From: an uncultured Mycoplasmatota bacterium | GTDB lineage: Bacteria; Bacillota_I; Bacilli_A; RF39; UBA660 | Length of the DNA: 53,690 nt | Assembly (NCBI GenBank): GCA_937944975.1 | Contig: CALEBF010000010.1 | Span: 1 to 53,690 of the forward strand | Reading direction: 5' to 3' | Shown here: one piece after another, positions 7,606 to 14,325 of the stretch | Position numbering within the stretch: position 1 is the stretch's first letter | Layout: every line of letters begins with the position of its first letter | Program-made: the position numbers and the translations under genes | Notes under the pieces: model-generated | What the model saw: the letters and a program-made list of their open reading frames with translations, nothing else | What the model was told of the DNA's origin: nothing | The model's database searches: none

Positions 7606-8958
7606 TTATTTAATCTGCTGTGTAATTTTCTGTATTTCCATTTCTAATATAGGGTTACTTTCTATTTCTTTTTTAATTTTATCCACAGAGTGCATTACTG
7701 TTGTATGATCTTTTCCACCAAATTCAATTCCTATTTTAGGAAAAGATTCTTCTAATACAGTTCTACAAATATACATTGCGATTTGCCTCGGGACGGAAAT
7801 ATTAGCAGATCTCTTTTTACTTTTCAAGTCTTCTACACCTATATTATAACTGTTTGCCACTAATTGCATAACTTGATCAATCTTATTTTTCGATATAATA
7901 CTTTTAACAAAATAATCTTTTAAAGCTTCGATTGCTAAATCTAAAGTGATTTCACAACCACTCATCATCGTGGCATATGCAAATACGCGTGTAATTGCAC
8001 CTTCCAATTTTCGAATATCGTTAGTACAATTACTAGCAATATATTCTTTTACTTCTTTTGGAAGCGTATTGTACATATTATTACCTTCGATTTTTTTATC
8101 TATAATGTCCATTCTTAATTTAAAATCAGGCGGTAGAATATCGATTGTTAGTCCCCAATTAAATCTTGTCCGTAATCTATCTTCTAGAAGTTTGAGATCG
8201 TCTGGAGAACGGTCGGAAGATATAATAATTTGCTTATTATTTCCGTATAAATCGTTAAAAGTGTTGAAAAATTCTTGTTGTGTTTGATTCGCGCTTCCAA
8301 GATATTGAATATCATCTATCATTAATACATCGATATCACGATATTTTTTCTTAAAAATTTCAACGTTATCAAAATTATTTCCTTCACTATTTTTTCTACT
8401 AATTCCAATGAAGTCAGAAACAAATTTTTCACTTGTGACATACAAAACTCGTTTATTAGAGGTTTTTGTAATATAATTTCCAATCGCATGCATTAAATGT
8501 GTTTTTCCTAAACCACTATTGCCATATATAAATAATGGGTTATACATAAGACCTGGTTTTTCAGCAACAGCCAAGGAAGTAGCTTTTGCAAATTTGTTAC
8601 TCTCCCCTACAATAAAGTTTTCAAAAGTGTAATTTGGGTTTAAATTTGTTTCATATTGAACAATGGATGGTACCCCTACTTCATTCGTATCAATGGTTGT
8701 ATCGTTTTCCAATTCTTCCTTTGTATAATAATCGAAATGAAAATTTGTTCCTGTCAGTTCAGTAAATATTTCCTCTATTAAATCATTATAGTTTTCTTTT
8801 AAATGTTTTTTATGTACATGCATGGGAACAAGAACGCGTGCATGATTGTCTTTTAAATCGACAAGTTCAGTTTCCATGAACCACGTTTCATAAAGCATTG
8901 GGGAAATATTTTCTTGAACTTTATTTAAAAAGTTTTTCCAAATTGATTTACAATCCAT
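7606..8958 (-). CDS. dnaA: chromosomal replication initiator DnaA
   Basis: AAA+ protein that binds DnaA boxes and melts the origin, 450 residues. Domain I is at the start (IWKNFLNKVQENISPMLYETWF). The linker is short, and the ATPase domain shows FIVGESNKFA, Walker A GNSGLGKTH and Walker B MIDDIQYL. The DNA-binding domain carries FGGKDHTTVMHSVDKI, the DnaA signature (usually GGRDHTTV). The start MDCKSIW at 8958 is chosen because the upstream in-frame ATG at 8994 overlaps the TATAAT of the promoter. The ribosome binding site is weak (GGGGTG). It reads away from rpmH and is followed by dnaN. Confidence 0.95.
   Translation of the reverse strand: MDCKSIWKNFLNKVQENISPMLYETWFMETELVDLKDNHARVLVPMHVHKKHLKENYNDLIEEIFTELTGTNFHFDYYTKEELENDTTIDTNEVGVPSIVQYETNLNPNYTFENFIVGESNKFAKATSLAVAEKPGLMYNPLFIYGNSGLGKTHLMHAIGNYITKTSNKRVLYVTSEKFVSDFIGISRKNSEGNNFDNVEIFKKKYRDIDVLMIDDIQYLGSANQTQQEFFNTFNDLYGNNKQIIISSDRSPDDLKLLEDRLRTRFNWGLTIDILPPDFKLRMDIIDKKIEGNNMYNTLPKEVKEYIASNCTNDIRKLEGAITRVFAYATMMSGCEITLDLAIEALKDYFVKSIISKNKIDQVMQLVANSYNIGVEDLKSKKRSANISVPRQIAMYICRTVLEESFPKIGIEFGGKDHTTVMHSVDKIKKEIESNPILEMEIQKITQQIK
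7679..7687 (+). promoter_or_regulatory. consensus DnaA box inside dnaA
   Basis: TTATCCACA, an exact match to the DnaA-box consensus, lies within the 3' end of dnaA. It is the only exact copy noticed around the origin; the intergenic boxes read TTTTCCACA. Confidence 0.6.
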
Positions 8959-8992
8959 TGATAGACACCCCACTTTCCTTGTTAACAATACC

Positions 8993-9026
8993 ATTATAAG
9001 CGAAAAAATTGGGAAATACTAGTCAA
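8993..9026 (-). promoter_or_regulatory. probable dnaA promoter
   Basis: On the minus strand TATAAT lies at 8993-8998. The best upstream hexamer is TTGACT at 9021-9026, but the 22-base spacing is longer than ideal. The spacer contains TATTTCCCAA, the same 10-mer found in the spacer of the noc promoter. Confidence 0.5.
9009..9018. promoter_or_regulatory. TTGGGAAATA motif in the dnaA promoter
   Basis: A 10-mer found seven times between the origin and noc. It contains GGGAAATA, half of the Bacillus Noc-binding palindrome ATTTCCCGGGAAAT. Here it lies between the -35-like and -10 hexamers of dnaA, so a bound protein would be expected to affect initiation of dnaA transcription. Confidence 0.4.
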
Positions 9027-9204
9027 ATTGATGTAAAATTGTGGAAAAAAAATAAACCACACTGTTTTCCACAAAAAAAAATTGAATTTTCTTTGGAAAA
9101 TAAAATGTTTACAAGATTTTTCCACAGCAGTGTGTAAAAAAAAATAAAAAATAATCACAATGTGATATTTTTTTCCACAACACGGTGGAAAAAAAGGGAA
9201 AACC

Positions 9205-9214
9205 TTGGGAAATA
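9205..9214. promoter_or_regulatory. TTGGGAAATA motif in the origin
   Basis: A second exact copy of the 10-mer, in the AT-rich part of the origin between DnaA-box variants. Confidence 0.35.
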
Positions 9215-9275
9215 TTTAAAAAAAATTGTGGAAAATGTTGTGTATTGTCGATTTTTGAAAAAATAAAAAAAAAGA

Positions 9276-9304
9276 TTGACAATTGTGAGATTGTCATATA
9301 TAAT
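9276..9304 (+). promoter_or_regulatory. rpmH promoter with internal inverted repeat
   Basis: TTGACA (9276-9281), 17 bases, TATAAT (9299-9304): a perfect consensus promoter. A seven-base inverted repeat, TGACAAT/ATTGTCA (9277-9283 with 9290-9296), spans from the -35 box to just before the -10 box, a good place for a repressor to bind. Confidence 0.9.
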
Positions 9305-9345
9305 CATTAGAGCGACGCATTTATTTTAGTTCGGAGGTGTTTAAA

Positions 9346-9468
9346 ATGAAAAGAACATATCAACCAAATAACAGAAAGAAAAGTAAAAAACACGGTTTCT
9401 TTGCACGTATGAAAACTAATATTATTAGAAATAGAAGAAAAAAAGGTCGTAAAGTATTATCTCATTAA
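9346..9468 (+). CDS. rpmH: 50S ribosomal protein L34
   Basis: Forty-residue ribosomal protein of the large subunit, rich in Lys and Arg. It begins MKRTYQPNNRKKSKKHGF and ends in KKGRKVLSH, both diagnostic of L34. It is about four residues shorter than the usual 44, the missing residues falling in the middle after ARMKT. GGAGGTG precedes the start by about nine bases. It has a consensus promoter and its own terminator, and it stands at the origin next to dnaA as in most bacteria. Confidence 0.95.
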   Translation: MKRTYQPNNRKKSKKHGFFARMKTNIIRNRRKKGRKVLSH

Positions 9469-9473
9469 AAAGG

Positions 9474-9500
9474 ACACCACTGAAAGTCAGTGGTGTTTTT
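9474..9500 (+). terminator. rpmH terminator
   Basis: ACACCACTGA and TCAGTGGTGT form a perfect 10-bp stem with a three-base loop, followed by TTTTT. rnpA starts 24 bases later, so some read-through into rnpA is likely. Confidence 0.9.
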
Positions 9501-9523
9501 ACTATTAGTATAGAGGTGAGCAT

Positions 9524-9865
9524 ATGAAAAAAATACATATTGTAAAAGAAAATAGAGAATTTAATCGATTGATACAGAATATGAAACCAGTAAAGTATAA
9601 GAACTTTATTGCATATATTGAAAAAGGGACAAGTCCAGTATATCAATTCGGTTTCTCTGTAGGAAAAAAAGTAGGGAATGCAGTTGTTCGAAATAAGGTG
9701 AAGCGGCAATTAAAAAGTATTCTCGATGAAAATGACTATCAAAATAATTTTAAATGTATTATAATAGTTAGGAAAGGAATTTTAAATCAGTCTTTCCAAG
9801 AGATGAGAGAGGATTTAAATCGTTTAATAGAAAAGTTAGATATTACGAAAGGAATCAATCAATGA
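9524..9865 (+). CDS. rnpA: ribonuclease P protein component
   Basis: Small basic protein (113 residues) that assists the RNase P RNA in trimming tRNA 5' ends. The family's RNR motif is in VGNAVVRNKVKRQ (near residue 50-62), and the protein starts MKKIHIVKENREFNRLI, typical of the family. GAGGTGA lies before the ATG. It overlaps yidC by four bases (ATGA), so the two are translationally coupled. The RNase P RNA gene is not in the window. Confidence 0.95.
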   Translation: MKKIHIVKENREFNRLIQNMKPVKYKNFIAYIEKGTSPVYQFGFSVGKKVGNAVVRNKVKRQLKSILDENDYQNNFKCIIIVRKGILNQSFQEMREDLNRLIEKLDITKGINQ

Positions 9866-10806
9866 AAGCAAATCATAAGAAGTTAATTGTGATGTTACTA
9901 TTAGTATGTACTTTAACAGGATGTACGACATATTTAAAAACAGATAAAAACAAAAATGTTCAGAATCCTTATACAGGACAAAATTTAACATCTAATATAT
10001 TATGTCAACCGGAAGAAGGAGATACGAAATCTTCCAAAGAAACTTTGAAACTATATGAAAAATATAAGAAAGATTTAAAAGAATTACCAAAATGTTCAGA
10101 ATTTAATGTGACTTCAGGAGGATATGAAGGAATATGGACAACAATATTTGTAAAACCTCTTGCATGGGTTATTATTAAATTAGGAGAATTGTTTGGAAAC
10201 TATGGAATTGCAATTATTGCGACGACACTTTTAATTCGTTTAGTAACGATTTCGTTTACTAAGAAAACAGCAATGCAATCAGAAAATTTAAAATTAGCGC
10301 GTCCAGAATTAGATCGATTGGAGAAAAAATATAGAAATAAACAAGATCAAGAGAGTTTGATGCGTAAGAATCAAGAAATGTTGGGAATTTATAAAAAGTA
10401 CAATATTAATCCAATGTCTGGATGTTTGTTTAGTTTAATTCAAATTCCATTATTCTTTGCTTTTTACGAAGCAATGAATCGTCTACCTGTAATTTTTGAA
10501 GAAGTATTATTTGGATTCCATTTAGGTACAAATCCATTATCTGCTTTAGGACATGGGCAATATATTTATATCATTACAGTTGTTCTCGTAATTGCAGCAA
10601 GCTATTTCTCAATGAGATTGAATAGTGGAGCAGCAATGAGTGGAGAGCAGGCAAATCAAATGAAAATGATGAGTAATATGATGGTTATTTTTATCGGAAT
10701 TGCATCATTATCCTTATCTACTGGAATTGCATTATATTGGATCGTAAATAATACGTTTACAATTATTCAAAATTTAGTTGTAAAGAGGAGGAAACAAAAA
10801 TGCTAG
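9862..10806 (+). CDS. yidC: YidC/Oxa1 membrane protein insertase
   Basis: Inserts proteins into the cytoplasmic membrane with or without SecYEG. It is 314 residues long. The N-terminus is a lipoprotein signal with lipobox LTGC (Cys near residue 21), as in Gram-positive YidC1/SpoIIIJ. The insertase core starts near residue 105 with five membrane segments and includes the groove arginine in RLVTISFTKKTAMQSENL. It ends with a basic tail (VVKRRKQKC). In sporulating Bacilli one paralogue, SpoIIIJ, is needed for forespore development; which role this copy has cannot be told. It overlaps khpB by seven bases. Confidence 0.93.
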   Translation: MKANHKKLIVMLLLVCTLTGCTTYLKTDKNKNVQNPYTGQNLTSNILCQPEEGDTKSSKETLKLYEKYKKDLKELPKCSEFNVTSGGYEGIWTTIFVKPLAWVIIKLGELFGNYGIAIIATTLLIRLVTISFTKKTAMQSENLKLARPELDRLEKKYRNKQDQESLMRKNQEMLGIYKKYNINPMSGCLFSLIQIPLFFAFYEAMNRLPVIFEEVLFGFHLGTNPLSALGHGQYIYIITVVLVIAASYFSMRLNSGAAMSGEQANQMKMMSNMMVIFIGIASLSLSTGIALYWIVNNTFTIIQNLVVKRRKQKC

Positions 10807-11414
10807 AGACACATGTATTTGAAGGAAAAAACGAAGCAGAAGTAATGGAAAGATGTCTTGGAACTTTAATGGTAACAAAAGATCAATTATACATGAGGGA
10901 AGAGACGAAGGAAGGATCGTTATTTAAATCAAAAAAATATAAAATAGAAGTTATTTCTAAAGATGAAATCAAAGAATTTATCAAAAGTTTTATGACTACA
11001 ATTGCGAATCAGATGAAAATAGAAATACAGTGTGAAGTGAGAGAACAAGATGATATTTTTCACGTTACACTAGTAAGCAATCATAACGCGATATTAATAG
11101 GAAAAGATGGTAGAACTTTGAACGCATTGCAAATTATTATGAGACAAGCATTGCAAAAACAAACTGGTTTTTCTATTAAAGTAGATTTAGACGCTTCACA
11201 TTACAAAGCTCATAAAAATAAAAATTTTGAATATGAAATTAAAAAAATTGCAAAAGAAGTATTGGCAAGTCATGTCGATGTGAAATTAGATCCTATGAAT
11301 TCTTATCAACGTCGATTAGTACATAATGTGATAAGTAAATATGATCAGTTGACCTCTTTTTCAACAGGTGAAGGTGCAGATAGATATGTTACCATTGCAT
11401 ATCATGAAGATTAA
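10800..11414 (+). CDS. khpB: RNA-binding protein KhpB (Jag/SpoIIIJ-associated)
   Basis: RNA-binding protein encoded beside yidC in most Firmicutes and involved in cell elongation control through KhpA/KhpB. The 204 residues hold a Jag_N domain at the start (VFEGKNEAEVMERCL), a KH domain with LIGKDGRTLNALQ (near 100), and an R3H domain with NSYQRRLVHN (near 162). The start has GAGGAGG upstream, in the end of yidC. A strong hairpin follows, so it closes the rnpA-yidC-khpB unit. Confidence 0.93.
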   Translation: MLETHVFEGKNEAEVMERCLGTLMVTKDQLYMREETKEGSLFKSKKYKIEVISKDEIKEFIKSFMTTIANQMKIEIQCEVREQDDIFHVTLVSNHNAILIGKDGRTLNALQIIMRQALQKQTGFSIKVDLDASHYKAHKNKNFEYEIKKIAKEVLASHVDVKLDPMNSYQRRLVHNVISKYDQLTSFSTGEGADRYVTIAYHED

Positions 11415-11440
11415 AACTATATGTAACATATAGTTTTTTT
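11414..11440 (+). terminator. khpB terminator
   Basis: AAACTATATG and CATATAGTTT form a 10-bp stem with a TAA loop, followed by a T tract. Confidence 0.85.
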
Positions 11441-11446
11441 GTTACC

Positions 11447-11475
11447 TTGACTATCGTATTGAAATCATTTACAAT
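11447..11475 (+). promoter_or_regulatory. promoter for the HD-domain gene and mnmE
   Basis: TTGACT (11447-11452), 17 bases, TACAAT (11470-11475). It is placed 24 bases before the HD-domain gene start and probably also serves mnmE and the ZIP gene. Confidence 0.8.
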
Positions 11476-11498
11476 AGCACGTAGACAAGGATGATAAG

Positions 11499-11996
11499 AT
11501 GAGAAAAGAAGATGAACGTGAATTTTATGAATATGTGAAATTTATTCTAGAACATCCTGAGTTTCAAAAAAGGAAAACTTATATGCATCATGTAGATACT
11601 TCTGTATATGAACACAGCTTAAGAGTAGCGAAACGTTCTTATAGTGTCGCTAAGAAATTACATTTAGATTATAAAAGTATAGCAATTGGAGCATTGTTGC
11701 ATGATTTTTACACCAATCCATGGCAGGAATGTACAGAAAAGAAAAAATTTTTTGAGCAACATGCTTTTATGCATGGAAAAGAAGCATATGAAAATGCTTC
11801 TAGATATTTTCCTGAATATATGAATCCCAAAATTAAGAATATGATTGTAAGACACATGTTTCCTGTTACAATTACGCCTCCAAGATATGCAGAAAGTTGG
11901 ATTGTAACACTTATGGATAAATATGATTCATTAGAAGTATTAAAAAAGCCAAGTGATTGGCCTATGTATTTAGGAATAAAAAAGAAGAAGAGGTGA
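11499..11996 (+). CDS. HD-domain phosphohydrolase
   Basis: A 165-residue protein of the HD metal-dependent phosphohydrolase superfamily. Metal ligands are seen as His of YEHSLRVA (near 39), the HD pair in LLHDFYTN (near 68), a further His in IVRHMF (near 117) and Asp of LMDKYDS. Substrate unknown; members hydrolyse nucleotides or phosphoesters. The N-terminal stretch with MHHVDTSVYEHS is usual for small stand-alone HD proteins. AAGGATGATAAG precedes the start, and mnmE starts four bases after its stop, so they are cotranscribed. A few residues of the C-terminus are lysine-rich. Confidence 0.8.
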   Translation: MRKEDEREFYEYVKFILEHPEFQKRKTYMHHVDTSVYEHSLRVAKRSYSVAKKLHLDYKSIAIGALLHDFYTNPWQECTEKKKFFEQHAFMHGKEAYENASRYFPEYMNPKIKNMIVRHMFPVTITPPRYAESWIVTLMDKYDSLEVLKKPSDWPMYLGIKKKKR

Positions 11997-12000
11997 TAAG

Positions 12001-13362
12001 ATGGAAGATACAATCGCAGCAATTTCGACAGCACTTGGAGTAGGAGCAATTTCCATTGTTCGAGTCAGTGGATCAGATGCATTAGATATAGTAAATCAAA
12101 TATGGGATGGAAAAGACCTGAGAAAAGTGCCTACACATACAATTCATTACGGACATATAATAGAGAAGGACAAAATTGTAGATGAAGTATTAGTAACAGT
12201 TATGTTATCTCCACGTACGTTTACAACGGAAAATATAGTTGAAATTAATTGTCACGGTGGAATTGCAACGACGAATAAAGTATTAGAATTGCTTCTTTTA
12301 CATGGTTGTCGTCTTGCTGAACCTGGAGAATTTACCAAAAGAGCTTTTTTAAATGGAAGAATCGATTTGACAGAAGCAGAAGGAGTAATGGATTTAATTT
12401 CGGCTAAGACGGATCAATCTCGTGATTTAGCAATCAATCAAGTAAGTGGAAAAGTTTCTACTATGATTCATAATTTAAGACAGAGCTTAGTAGAAATTAT
12501 CGCCAATATAGAAGTGAATATCGATTATCCAGAATATGAAGATATCGAGCAGTTAACAACTGAAAAAATTTTACCATCGATGGCTAAGGTCAAAGAAGAA
12601 ATGCACTGTATTTTAAGAAATAGTGAGAATGGAAAAATCGTAAAAGAAGGAATCAAAACGTCTATTATTGGTAGACCAAATGTAGGAAAGAGTAGTATTT
12701 TAAATCAACTTTTAGAAGAAGACAAGGCAATTGTTACTGATATTGCTGGAACGACGCGTGACATTGTCGAAGGAACAATCAACATCGATGGAGTATTACT
12801 TCATATGATAGATACAGCAGGTATTCGAAAAACAGACGATATTGTAGAAAAAATAGGAGTAGAAAAAAGTTTATCATTTATGGAAGAATCTGATTTAGTA
12901 CTGTTTGTATTAAATGGTAATGAAGCGTTAGATGCTGAAGATCTCACACTTTTAAATCAATTAAAAGAGCAGAAAAAAAACTATATTGTCATTGTAAATA
13001 AAATGGATTTACAACAAAAGATAGATTTAAATAAAGTAGATGCTGATCACATCATTTATGTGAGTGCATTAAAAAACGAAGGAATTGAAGAATTAAAGAA
13101 TAAAATAAAAGAATTATTTGGTTTAGAGAAAATTGAAACTAGTGATATGACTTATTTAACAAATGCGAGAAGTATCGCGATCTTAAAACAGGCATTGGAA
13201 TCTTTGAGAGAAGTAGAAGAGGGAATTATGAATCATATGCCGATCGATATGGTAGAAATAGATATTAAAAATATATGGAATTTATTAGGAGAAATTATTG
13301 GGGAATCATATGAAGAAGAATTAATAGACCAATTATTCAGTCAATTTTGTTTGGGAAAATAA
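12001..13362 (+). CDS. mnmE: tRNA modification GTPase MnmE
   Basis: With MnmG it forms the complex that adds the aminomethyl-type group to U34 of tRNAs reading split codon boxes. The 453 residues comprise an N-terminal folate-binding domain, a helical domain, and an inserted GTPase domain with GRPNVGKSS (near 226), DIAGTTRD, DTAGIR, NKMD and SALKNEG. The protein ends in FCLGK, the functional Cys-containing C-terminus (FCIGK in most species). AGAGGTGA precedes the start. mnmG lies 1 kb downstream, with the ZIP gene placed between them. Confidence 0.97.
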   Translation: MEDTIAAISTALGVGAISIVRVSGSDALDIVNQIWDGKDLRKVPTHTIHYGHIIEKDKIVDEVLVTVMLSPRTFTTENIVEINCHGGIATTNKVLELLLLHGCRLAEPGEFTKRAFLNGRIDLTEAEGVMDLISAKTDQSRDLAINQVSGKVSTMIHNLRQSLVEIIANIEVNIDYPEYEDIEQLTTEKILPSMAKVKEEMHCILRNSENGKIVKEGIKTSIIGRPNVGKSSILNQLLEEDKAIVTDIAGTTRDIVEGTINIDGVLLHMIDTAGIRKTDDIVEKIGVEKSLSFMEESDLVLFVLNGNEALDAEDLTLLNQLKEQKKNYIVIVNKMDLQQKIDLNKVDADHIIYVSALKNEGIEELKNKIKELFGLEKIETSDMTYLTNARSIAILKQALESLREVEEGIMNHMPIDMVEIDIKNIWNLLGEIIGESYEEELIDQLFSQFCLGK

Positions 13363-13381
13363 AAATTGAAAGAGGGAAAGT

Positions 13382-14194
13382 ATGGTTTCTTGGTTTACAA
13401 GTTTATCTTGTACATGGCAAGCATTGCTTGCTACTTTGTTTACTTGGAGTATCACAGCATTAGGGGCTAGTCTAGTACTATTAATGAAAAAAATAAATAA
13501 AAGTTTTATGGATGGTATGCTAGGATTTGCGGCTGGCGTTATGATTGCAGCTTCATTTTGGTCGTTATTAGAGCCATCGATAGAAATGTCTACAACATTA
13601 GGAATGAATGCTTGGTTGATGGCTCTATTAGGTTTTATGAGCGGAGGATTGCTTTTATTTATAGGTGATAATCTATATAAAGTATACCTTCAAAAACATC
13701 CTAAGAGACAACATGAAACAAAATCTGAAAGCTTTAAACGATGTTTAATGTTGATCGTCTCTATTACATTACATAATATTCCGGAAGGACTTGCAATCGG
13801 TGTAGCATTTGGATCTTTAGCATATGGCTTAGAAGGTGCAACCCTTGCCTCTGCAGTTACATTAGCGATTGGGATTGGTCTTCAAAATTTTCCAGAAGGA
13901 AGTGCAGTATCTTTTCCACTGAGAAGAGAAGGATATTCTAGAAAAAAAGCTTTCTTTTATGGTCAATTAAGTGGAATTGTAGAACCAATTGCAGGAGTGT
14001 TAGGTGCTTTATTAGTGGTTAACATTAGATTTTTATTACCATTTTTACTAGCTTTCGCAGCAGGCGCTATGATATATGTCGTCGTCCAAGAATTGATACC
14101 AGAAAGTCAAACGAATCAACAAAAAGATTTGATGGCAATTTTTACATTGATTGGCTTTGGTGTAATGATGATTATGGATGTCGCATTAGGTTAG
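13382..14194 (+). CDS. ZIP-family divalent metal transporter
   Basis: Membrane transporter of 270 residues, of the ZIP type that brings Zn2+ or other divalent metals into the cytoplasm. About eight membrane segments are visible. The two metal-site helices read TLHNIPEGLAIG (near 135) and LQNFPEGSAVS (near 168), the conserved ZIP motifs. The first segments carry no His-rich loop; the loop near residue 105 has a short KHPKRQHET stretch. It is close to the ZupT branch in sequence style. It lies 19 bases after mnmE with GAGGGAAAG as ribosome binding site, and a terminator follows. Confidence 0.9.
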   Translation: MVSWFTSLSCTWQALLATLFTWSITALGASLVLLMKKINKSFMDGMLGFAAGVMIAASFWSLLEPSIEMSTTLGMNAWLMALLGFMSGGLLLFIGDNLYKVYLQKHPKRQHETKSESFKRCLMLIVSITLHNIPEGLAIGVAFGSLAYGLEGATLASAVTLAIGIGLQNFPEGSAVSFPLRREGYSRKKAFFYGQLSGIVEPIAGVLGALLVVNIRFLLPFLLAFAAGAMIYVVVQELIPESQTNQQKDLMAIFTLIGFGVMMIMDVALG

Positions 14195-14216
14195 AAGATG
14201 AAAATCTTCTTTTTTG
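14193..14216 (+). terminator. terminator after the ZIP gene
   Basis: AGAAGAT and ATCTTCT pair around GAAA, followed by TTTTTT; the stem starts at the stop codon. Confidence 0.8.
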
Positions 14217-14266
14217 TTGATTCTAATTGTATCTTATGCTAGAATACATTGCGGAAAATGAAATGT

Positions 14267-14295
14267 TTGTGTTCTTCATAAGAACATAGTATAAT
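14267..14295 (+). promoter_or_regulatory. mnmG-rsmG promoter with palindrome
   Basis: TTGTGT (14267-14272), 17 bases, TATAAT (14290-14295). The spacer carries the perfect inverted repeat GTTCTTcatAAGAAC (14271-14285), which could be an operator. Confidence 0.7.
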
Positions 14296-14325
14296 TGAAA
14301 GGTATAAAAAAGGAGTGTGGAATAC

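Larger units (their letters stand above)
8959..9345. other. replication origin, right part (dnaA-rpmH gap)
   Basis: A 387-base gap without a gene, very AT-rich with long A and T tracts. DnaA-box variants lie at 9040-9048, 9065-9073, 9118-9126, 9171-9179 and 9227-9235 (all TTTTCCACA or its complement), and a weaker one at 9184-9192. Two TTGGGAAATA motifs lie at 9009 and 9205. The gap also holds the diverging dnaA and rpmH promoters. The run of A/T around 9132-9160 and 9211-9225 is where unwinding would be easiest. The identification as oriC rests on gene order plus the box cluster. Confidence 0.85.

Noticed and set aside
9109..9297. A 62-codon reading frame on the minus strand inside the origin gap
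   Set aside because: It consists mostly of Phe and other codons from A/T tracts, runs through five DnaA-box variants and the rpmH promoter, and has no ribosome binding site.
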